Origin: Halichondria panicea
Lineage: Eukaryota; Porifera; Demospongiae; Suberitida; Halichondriidae
Direction of reading: 5' to 3'
Assembly (NCBI RefSeq): GCF_963675165.1
Contig: NC_087388.1
Span: 1,342,800-1,406,799 of the forward strand
DNA: 64,000 nucleotides
Both the position numbers and the translations under genes were made by a program. Below are positions 54,632 through 64,000 of this stretch, piece by piece (position 1 is the first letter of the stretch; each line of letters opens with the position of its first letter). The notes under the pieces are model-generated. The model made no database searches, was not told where the DNA came from, and saw only the letters and a list, made by a program, of their open reading frames with translations.

Positions 54632-57600
54632 ATGACTGATGACAGCCAGTCATGTAATACTCCCCTGCACACTGCTGCAAGCCGTGGGGACTCAGATGAG
54701 GTCAGAGAGCTGTTGAAAACAAAGCAATATGAAGTCAACGTCAGAAACTCACACAACCAAACATCTCTTCATCTTGCATGTGCTAATGGTCATCTCGATA
54801 CGGTTTGGACACTAGCCAATGACTTTGGTGCTGACATAGGAGCTATTGATAATGATGGAAATACACCATTGCTTTTTGCTGCTAAGAACAAACATGTGCA
54901 AATAATTATAATGTTGCTTCTATTATCAATGTGTGGTAGACACCTCTTCAACGGAGACTACTTGTCCTATTACTTTAGCCGTAGTCAAATGGATTCTCAT
55001 CACGTTAAAGTCTTTGAGGATGTCCTCTTCGAGTATTACAATGATTCTGAAGCAGTGGAGAAAACAATGCATCTGATAAGTAAATTCTTTGTTGATTATA
55101 TTCAATTCAAGGATTATAAAGATGATGGCTTTATTGCATTGTTTGTAGCTGCATCACTCGGTCTCAAAGACTTGATTAATCGACTAGTTACACAGAATAA
55201 AGTAGACCTGAATATTAAGGGATTCCATGGCTTGTCTGTTCTCCACGGTGCCTGTTTTGGAGGACACATCCTGCTCATGGAAAATCTTATTTCAGAACAT
55301 CTTACGGACCTTTCTGTTAAGGATACACAAGGGAACTCAGTTTTGCATTACGCAGCTTTAAAGGGGACTCCCTATGCATGCGATGGTGGTCATATAGAAC
55401 TGATAGACAAATTAGTGCTTGAACATGGCCTCAATCCCGCAGATAAAAATAATGATGGTAACACACCTCTACATGTTGCAGCCGTTAAAGGACATGTTGA
55501 AACAGTGAGACACCTGATTAGCAAGCACAGTGCTGATGTTGATTGCACTAATAATCAGAACAGTACTCCATTGATGCAAGCTGCGCTGAATGGTTGTGTG
55601 CATGTTTTGGATATGCTAATCAAAGAATTCAACAGCAGTTGTCATGTCCGAGATGACGATGGTTGTACTCTCCTTCACTATGCATGCGGTGGTGGTCATA
55701 TAGAACTGATAGACAAATTAGTGCTTGAATATGGCCTCAATCCCGCAGATAAAGATAATGATGGTAACACACCTCTACATTTTGCAGTCATTGAAGGACA
55801 TGTTGAAACAGTGAGACACCTGATTAGCAAGCACAGTGCTGATGTTGATTGCACTAACAACTACAACACTACTCCATTGATGTTAGCTGCGCTGAATGGT
55901 CGTGTGCATGTTTTGGATATGCTAATCAAAGAATTCAACAACAGTTGTCATGTTCGAGGTTGCAATGGTTATACTCTCCTTCACTGTGCATGCGATGGTG
56001 GTCATATAGAACTGATAGACAAATTAGTGCTTGAATATGGCCTCGATCTCGCAGATAAAGATAATGATGGTAACACACCTCTACATTTTGCAGCCATTAA
56101 AGGACATGTTGAAACAGTGAGACACCTGATTAGCAAGCACAGTGCTGATATTGATTGCACTGACAACTACAACAATACACCATTGATGCTAGCTGTGTGG
56201 ACTGGTCGTGTGCATGTTTTGGATATGCTAATCAAAGAATTCAACAGCAGTTGTCATGTCCGAGGTGACAATGGTTATACTCTCCTTCACTATGCATGCG
56301 GTGGTGGTCATATAGAACTGATAGACAAATTAGTGCTTGAATATGGACTCAATCCCGCAGATAAAGATAATGATGGTAACACACCTCTACATGTTGCAGC
56401 CATTGCAGGACGTGTTGAAACAGTGAGACACCTGATTAGCAAGCACAGTGCTGATGTTGATTGCACTAATAATCAGAACAATACACCATTGATGGGTGCT
56501 GCGCGGAAGGGTCGTGTGCATGTTTTGGATATGCTAATCAAAGAATTCAACAGCAGTTGTCATGTCCAAGATGACGATGGTTATACTCTCCTTCACTGTG
56601 CATGCGATGGTGGTCATATAGAACTGATAGACAAATTAGTGCTTGAATATGGCCTCAATCCCGCAGATAAAGATAATGATGGTAACACACCTCTACATAT
56701 TGCAGCCTCCATTAAAGGACATGTTGAAACAGTGAGACACCTGATTAGCAAGCACAGTGCTGATGTTGATTGCACTAATAATCAGAACAGTACTCCATTG
56801 ATGCGAGCTGCGCTGAATGGTTGTGTGCATGTTTTGGATATGCTAATCAAAGAATTCAACAGCAGTTGTCATGTCCGAGGTTACAATGGTTATACTCTCC
56901 TTCACTATGCATGCGATGGTGGTCATATAGAACTGATAGACAAATTAGTGCTTGAATATGGCCTCGATCTCGCAGATAAAGATAATGACGGTAACACACC
57001 TCTACATGTTGCAGCCATTAAAGGACATGTTGAAACAGTAAGACTTTTGATTACTCAACACAAAATTGATATTAATATCACTAATAATGTTTACTCTACC
57101 CCATTGTGTTTAGCAGCTGAAGGTGGTCATGAGATCGTGATTCATGCCTTTAGTAAAGAGTTTAAATGCAGCCCACATAACAGAGGCTACAATGGTCAAA
57201 CTCTGCTTCACTATGCTTTCCAAAATGGTCACGTAGAACTATTGTATAAACTGGTAGCTCAATATAAGGTGGATCCAACAATTAGAGACAATGATGGGAA
57301 CACACCTCTACATCTTTTGTGTCCTACACCGCATACTGAAGACATGCTAAGAACAATCCTTTGCAAGTACCAGTACTGGACAGTGTTTCAAGTTAATAAT
57401 AAAGGTAACACCCCTCTTCACACAGCAACTCTATATGGGCAAGCTCATTGTGCACGTTTACTATTGCAGAAGTATGAAGCTCCACTTTTTGTGCGAAATA
57501 CAGATGGGAAGACAGCCCTTGATTTAGCTAAACTTCAGAGAAAACAAGAAATTGTTACAATTTATGAAAATCATACTTCCAAACTCCAGTTAACCTATGA

Positions 57601-60069
57601 GCAACTAGACGAACTTGCTAAACAAGAGTTTACTGGTGAAAAGAACCTCACCAGAATATTTGTTGTAGGGCATCCAGGTGCAGGGAAATCCACGCTTGTT
57701 GAGACTATCAAAAAGGAAGGTTTCTTCAGCTACTTCAGCACATCAACTGTTGCACCTCACACTGCAGGCATTATTCCAAGTACTTATGACAGTAGTTATT
57801 ATGGAAGAATGATACTCTATGATTTTGCTGGTGATTCCGAGTACTACTCCTCACATGCTGCAATTATGGAGTCAATCAACACATCAAAAGGAAGTAATAT
57901 ATATTTGATAGTTTGTGATTTGAGTAAAGGCGAAGAAGCTGCTGCCACTAAATACAGCTACTGGCTTTCATTTCTATCATACAATATTAAGCAATTCTCA
58001 AACATGATTATCCTACCAGTGGGAAGCCACGCTGATGTAATCAACAAAACATCAGTTGAACAAGTGTTACGTGTTCTTGACAGCGTATCCCAAAAGTTCT
58101 GTAGCAGCTCTAAGATTGATGGCTTTCAAATTGAACAAAGTGTTTCTCTTGATTCTCGTAAACGAGGGACTGTAGTAAATGACATAAAAGAACTCACTAA
58201 GAAATTTTCCAATTTGGTATCCCTTTCCCCAGAGACAAGCACACTCTTGGGATTGTTGAAGAAAGACTTTGAACATGTTCCAGCTTGCAAAGTAAGCCTC
58301 CTTATCTCTCACATAGAAGATACTGGAATTCCACTGCCACTAAATTCTTCATCACTATACACTCTCATAAGAGAGTTGCATGATTTGGGTCTGCTAATGA
58401 TGATAGAGAGAGAAGGGGACTCCATTGAGAACCATATAATAATTCTCAAGATATCAACATTCACATCAAATGTACACAAAAAACTCTTTTCAGAGTCTGC
58501 TAAAGCTGACCTCACAGAGCACATTGATCAACTCAAGTTTAGCGTAGGTATAATTCCAGAATCACTACTGGAGAGAGTACTACCAGAGTACATCACAAAA
58601 GAAAGTCTACTGCAGTTGCAGTACTGTCACGAAATTGAAAATTTGTACGTAGAAGAGGACCACACTCTTTCTCAACTCACTTCAGAACCTGTACCAACAG
58701 ATAGTGCCACTAAAGAGAAATCTCATTTATTTTTCCCTGCTCTGTGTGATCTCAAGCTTGACGACATTCAATGGCCTAAATCCGAAGGTGATAAGATTAC
58801 TTTGGGATGGTATGCTAAATGTGATGGTGACAGATTCGACTTCTTTCCAACACGATTTCTTCATGTGCTTATCGTTCACCTCTCTCACAACTTTGCACTA
58901 AAACAAATCCTGCCCACAAGACACAGACTCTCCACTACAGCTTTGATTGCTGAGGTACATGCTGCCAATCCTAGCTGTCATGTCTGGTCGACTGGTCTGC
59001 ATTGGCTTATGAAGAATGGAGTGGAAGTGTTCGTCGATATGCCTAAAGAAGCTGATAGTAAAGAACTGGTTGTACTAGCAAGGAGTGACGTCCGAAATCA
59101 AGCCAAGTGTTCTGAAACTCTGCATCAAGTTATTCAAAAGGTAGTGGAAGCAAAAATGGAGTTCTGTGCTAGTATAGTGCCTACTGTTTACCTTCTTGAT
59201 CCGAGCAACCTCAAAGATGAACCTTTTACGAATGCTTTGAGTTCATCTAAATACGCTCTTAGTGATATCGAAGAAGCACTAGCAGAAGGCACTGAGGAAG
59301 TTGCCGATAAAGACAGGCAATGCTTCTGCACTCCGATCAAAGAATGGATTAGCCCAACAAGATGGGCCATATCTTACTGGAGTAAGTTTCACACACACAT
59401 ATACACGCGTAATTAATTAATTTGTTTGTTATTGTACTACAGATCTGTTTTTTCCAATGAATACCTTCTTGGTTCATTCTGCTTTGCAAGAAGTAAAGGA
59501 TGCTCAATGGAAACTGCTAGGAATGAGTCTTCCGATCCCCTGGAACAAATTAGCTGACATTGAGAATAATGACTCATCATACCCTGGTGACATTGCTAAG
59601 AAAGAAGAAGTAATTCGACTGTGGATGTCTCAAGAACCCACCTGGATAGTGTTGGTAGACGCTCTCAGTCAATCTGCATATGAATGGTCACAGGATTCAA
59701 GTCAAATCTCACAAGAGCACAGTAAGTACCTCACAATCATTAGCTATATTATTTGCTTATTCATGCGTGCATTATATAATAATTATAGATGTGCCTCTAC
59801 AAAAGAAAATTTTAGAAAAAGATTCATCTCTTCGTCCCGACGAGGACTTTCTCCAATCATTTGCTGCCATCATTGGCTCTCGTTGGCAGTGTCTTGCTTT
59901 CCCCCTCTCCCTCACTTCTAAAGACATTGTGAGCATCAAGGGAGAGACAAGAGGAGCAGAGCCGACCAGACAAGCACTCGTCATGCTGCAGAAATGGGCA
60001 GCCAGGGAGACGGCAACTTATGGTCAGTTGAGAGAGAGACTCCGTACACTCTCAGTATTTCATATCTGA
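54632..60069 (+). CDS. Gene B: ankyrin array, Roc-like GTPase, COR-like region and tandem Death domains (intact)
   Basis: Exons 54632-59381, 59443-59721 and 59789-60069 total 5310 bases, 1769 aa. Introns of 61 and 67 bp have GTAAGT/AG borders, both phase 1. Residues 1-250 hold diverged ankyrin repeats; about 250-830 is six nearly identical units of three repeats (GHIELIDKLVLEYGL, DGNTPLH.AA, NNTPLM.AA); then older repeats to about 985. The GTPase starts with GHPGAGKS near 1013, DFAG near 1063 and VGSHAD near 1128. A COR-like segment follows (VPACKVSLLISHIEDTG, LIRELHDLGLLM), then a domain with DFFPTRFLHVLIVHLSHNF. Exon 2 (93 codons) encodes Death domain 1 (QWKLLGMSLPI..LWMSQEPTW); exon 3 encodes Death domain 2 (RWQCLAFPLSL..LQKWAARETATY). 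The architecture resembles DAPK1 without the kinase. No signal peptide or membrane segment is seen, so it is probably cytoplasmic. Confidence 0.9.
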
Positions 60070-60330
60070 GAAAATTTATAGTATCATGCATCACAGCACA
60101 AATTTTATGTGTAGCTACGTTAATGCACCTCCTGCATGTAACTGTTTTATCACTTTATTGTGTCAATGAACTTCAGAACTCATGCTTCACCATAATATTA
60201 TAATTTTCTTACTATTGCACTTTTAATCTACATTTTCCTACACTGCCTTGCTAATATTAAACATCTTCGCATCTTTTTGTTAGCCTTTTATCAATTCATT
60301 AGTTAATTAATGCTTCCCCCAAGTAATTTT
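60070..60330. other. 3' flank of gene B, conserved with gene A
   Basis: Nearly identical to 30913-31169. Part of the duplicated segment. Confidence 0.6.
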
Positions 60331-63300
60331 TGTACTTTTCAGCTAGAGTTTTAGTGTTGAACAAAATGTCTGTAACAACTCCAAGATTGATGATTTAAAC
60401 GAGGAGCTGTGGATGACATAAAGAACTACTATAAGAATAATCATCGTCTATCAGACTTTCCCTCTCTCCTGGGATTTTTGAAAAAAGACTTTGAACACGT
60501 TCCAGCTTGCAAAGTAAGCCTCGATCCTTATCTCTCACATAGAAGATACTGAAATTTGGCTCACACCCTAAGACAGTTACTCGCATCAGATGTACAAAGT
60601 CTGCTAAAGCGGACGTCACCAATTACATCAATCAACTCCAGCTCAGCGTAGGCATATACAAAATCGTTATACTGCATGGAAAAGTACTAACAGAATATAC
60701 CACAAGCTGCAGTATACTGCCATGAAATTGAGAATTTGTATGTGGAGGACCACAGTCTTTCTCAACTCACTTCAGAACCAGTACCAACTGAGAGTTCCAC
60801 TAAAGAGAAATCTCGCCTGAAATTCTGCTCACACCAGTTACTCATATCAGATGTACCCATAATCGTATGTTTTCAAATATTGTCAAAGTCTGCTAAATTA
60901 CATCGATCAACTCAGGCTCAGCGTGGTCAAGATTTCCTAAAGCGACGTCTGCAGATACAAGTGTTTAAGTTAGAGCTAGCCAAGAGTATCCATTATACAC
61001 GCGTGCTCATCAGGCAAAGGTACATCAGGTAAGTCAGTCTGGTATGTGTGTGTGCCATGTAGTGTACTGACTGCAGGGTGAGGTCAATATTACAGAATCG
61101 CTTGCTGGAAAAAAACTACCAGAATACACCACAAGTTGCAGTACTGCTGAGAATTTGTACGTGGAAGAGGACCACAGTTCTTCTCAACTCACTTCAGAAC
61201 CAGTACTAACTGTGAGTGCCACTATAAAGAGAAATCTCGTCTGCTTTTTTTGATCTCTGGGTCAAAGGTGACAAAATTATCCAGGATTTTATACTAAATG
61301 TGATGTTGGCAGATTTGACTATTTCCTAATAATTTCATTTCTCTCACAGCTTTTCATGAAAATAAAGCTTGCCAACAAGCCGCAGTTCTCTATAATAACT
61401 GATCCTTCTTCTTCTTTGATTGCAGAGGTCCAATTATATGCTGCCAATCCTCGCTGTCATGTCTGGTCTACATGTACTATACTTGGTATGTAGGCTTATG
61501 AATGGAGTGGATGTATTCGTTGATATGCCTAAAGACGCTGATAGGCTAATAGTGAGAAGTGGCAATAAAACATAAAATGTGCTAACACTCTGCATCTATC
61601 TAGTTATTCAAAAACGAAACAGAATATTATGGAAACAAAATTGATTTCTGTACTGCCTTCTGTTTACCTTCTTGATCCAAGCTATCTCAAGGAGGAAACT
61701 TTTACGAAGGCTATATAGAAATGGACCTAAATATGCTCTAAGAGATATTGATAAAGCATTAGTAGAAGGAACTAAGCAAGTCATGGAAAGAAGGTCATTA
61801 CTTCTCTATTCTGATGAAAGATTGGGTCATCCCAAAAGATGGACTACTGGAGTAAGTTTCAAGCACACATGCACACGCCACCTGTAAATGTTTTATTTGT
61901 AATCAATGTTTTATTTGTTGTTTCCAATAGTCAAGATATACCCACAACTCCTAATGTTGCGCAGGTACTGAAAATGCCCCACTTCAATCAAAGATTGGAT
62001 CAGCTCAGGTGATATTCTACTGGAGTAAGCAGCATTCAAATACACCATCTAATTTGTCCATGAGCTTAATTTTTTCATTGTACAGATTTGTTGGTTCCGA
62101 TGGATGAGTCCCTGATTGACTCTGCTTTAAACTGCTTTGGAGAATATTTCAATCCATTGGAATAACGAAGCATCCTTCCCTGGTGATAATTATTTCCAAG
62201 ATAATTTGACCGTTGGATTTTCCCCAGAGACAAATTCTCTTCTGGGATTGTTGAAAACAACTTTGACTACATTCCAGCTTGTAAAGTAAGCCTCCTTATC
62301 TCTCACATAGAAGATACTGATATTCTGCTCACACCCTAAGAGAGTTACTCGCATCAGATGTACCTATAATCATAATATTATATTGTCAAAGTCTGCTAAA
62401 GCGGATGTCACCAATTACATCGATCAACTCAAGCTCAGCGTAGTCATAAATTATTACAGAATCGCTGCTGCATGGAAAAAGTACTACCAGAATAATTATA
62501 CCACAAGCTGCAGTACTGCCACGAATTTGACAATTTGTACGTGGAAGAGAACCACAGTCTCAACTCACTTCAGAACCAGTACCAACTAAGGGTGCCACTA
62601 AAGAAAAATCTCGTCTGCTTTTTTATCTCTGGGTCAAAGGTGACAAGAATACCCAGAATTTTATGCTAAATGTGATGTTGACAGATTTGACTATTTCCTA
62701 ACGATTTCTTAATCTCATTTCTCTCACAGCTTTTCATGAAAACTAAACTTCCCAACAATTGCAAGCGGATAACTTCTCATTTTCTGATTCTTCTACTGCT
62801 AATAGTTATTTGATTCCAGAGGTCCAATTATGCTGCCAATCCTCGCTGTCATGTGTGGTCGACTGGTCTACATTGGCTTATGAAGAACGGAGTGGAGGTA
62901 TTTGTCGATATGCCTATAGACGCTGATAGTGATAGCGAGAAGTGGCAACAAAATATAACACTCTACAACTAGTTGTGGAAACAAAATTTATTTCTGTACT
63001 GGTATAGATATTGCCTTTTGTTTACCTTCTTAATCCGAGCAGAAATGCACCTAAATATACTCAAAAGTATTGATGAAGCACTGAAAGAACTAAGCAAGTC
63101 ATGGGTAAAGACAATGCTTCTCTATACTCGGATGAAAAATTGGGTCATCCCAAAAGATGGACTATATCTTACTGGAGTAAGTTTCAAGCATGCACTCACA
63201 TGCTCACATGCGCACACCACCTGTAAATGTTTTATTTGTTGTTTCCAATATAGATAAGATCTACCCAGATACAACTCCTAATGATGCGCAGGCACTGAAA

Positions 63301-64000
63301 ATGCCTCACTTCAATCAAAGATTGGATCAGCTCAGGTGACATTCTACTGGAGTAAGCATCATTCAAACCCAACATTTAATTTATGAGCTTAATTATTTCC
63401 TTGTACACATTTGTTTTTCCGATGAATGAGTCCCTGATTGACTCTGCTTTGAACTGCTTACAAGGATGAATACTCATGCATTGGAATAACTACTTAAAAC
63501 AAAACATCCTGATTTTGCCAAATAGTATAATTCAACTGGAAAGTCTCAAGAACACACCTGGAAAATATTAGTAGAGGTTCTCGCAGTCAACCCACAGGAT
63601 TGTCAACAAAACAATTCAAATCTCACACGAGCACAGTAAGTACACTACCGTATAGCGGGTATATTTTGCGGGTATATTTTGAGGGTATAAACTTTCGCGG
63701 AATGACTGTTAGAAAGGTTTTGGTGGAATAGCAGTCTTTTAGTGGGTATATTTAGTTAACGAAAACCACAAACATTTATATACCCTCGAAATATACCCGC
63801 TATATAATAATACGGTATATAAGTTATTATATAGCTATATTCATTCATTCTATTGTAGACGTGCTTCTACACAGGAAAAGCATTATTGAAAGCAATTATC
63901 TGCATGTCCGTCCTGACGATTCCAATCATTTGCTGCCCTCATTGGCTCTCGATGGCAGTGTCTTACTTCTCCCTTCTCCCTCACTTCTGAAGACATTGTG
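60331..64000 (+). pseudogene. Two decayed copies of the gene's 3' half behind gene B, running off the window
   Basis: Co-linear with 31170-34760 behind gene A, with small differences: for example an extra segment at 61055-61090, about 120 bp missing in copy 1, and a retained CATGTCTGGTC at 61457 that is lost in the other tail. The order is the same: late GTPase/COR pieces, first Death-domain remnant, then a second round, the MITE, and the start of the second Death-domain remnant at the window edge. Frames are broken throughout. Confidence 0.85.
63648..63823. mobile_element. MITE with TAGCGGGTATATTT inverted ends, paralogous to 34400
   Basis: Same element at the same relative place as in the other tail, slightly longer (extra AACGAAAACCAC). 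It shows that the insertion predates the segmental duplication. Confidence 0.8.

Overview
This is a eukaryotic, AT-rich window dominated by mobile DNA, with one notable gene family. The organism is probably a demosponge (Porifera, Amphimedon-like). That is an inference from three things: introns of only 54-67 bp, very large ankyrin/GTPase/Death-domain proteins, and the mix of a Ngaro-type tyrosine-recombinase retrotransposon, a Crypton-type remnant and a pogo-type transposon. No bacterial, organellar or viral block was seen.

Layout. (1) 1-9.6 kb: non-coding and repetitive. It holds a degenerate duplication (about 1.1-4.0 kb against 6.6-8.45 kb), several MITEs, a 62-bp palindrome and a decayed ankyrin-gene fragment. 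(2) 9.63-19.19 kb: a three-level nest. A 5'-truncated LINE-like retroelement (minus strand, 13-bp target duplication, poly-A tail) was entered by a CAGGGGCGTAG-ended element (5-bp target duplication). That element was entered in turn by a complete Ngaro-like element with split repeats A1, B1, A2, B2 and gag, RT-RNase H and tyrosine recombinase genes. (3) 19.2-23.6 kb: non-coding, with MITEs and a 561-bp foldback. (4) 23.6-30.9 kb: gene A, encoding ankyrin repeats, a Roc-like GTPase, a COR-like region and two Death domains; one extra base breaks its frame. About 31.2-34.8 kb carries two decayed copies of its 3' half. (5) 35.6-36.0 kb: a broken RZ-type zinc-finger gene tail (ZNFX1/RNF213-like). 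(6) 36.06-43.0 kb: a 6.9-kb pogo-like transposon with arms of about 560 bp. Its transposase is followed by a string of tiny AT-hook exons and a PHD-like exon. (7) 43-52 kb: non-coding, with a 2-kb block present twice, a hAT-like MITE and a foldback. (8) 52.6-53.15 kb: a Crypton/DUF3504-like fragment behind a 131-bp hairpin. (9) 54.6-60.1 kb: gene B, an intact paralogue of gene A (1769 aa), followed by the same decayed tail, which runs off the window.

Genes A and B look like cytoplasmic sensor or adaptor proteins: a long ankyrin ligand-binding array, a Roco-type GTPase switch, and two C-terminal Death domains that could recruit signalling partners. The architecture resembles DAPK1 without its kinase. 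The ankyrin array is built from units of three repeats (about 100 aa) that multiply and homogenise, so copy number differs between the paralogues. The rest of the window is mainly a record of nested insertions, several of which can be proved by target duplications or by an uninterrupted sister copy.
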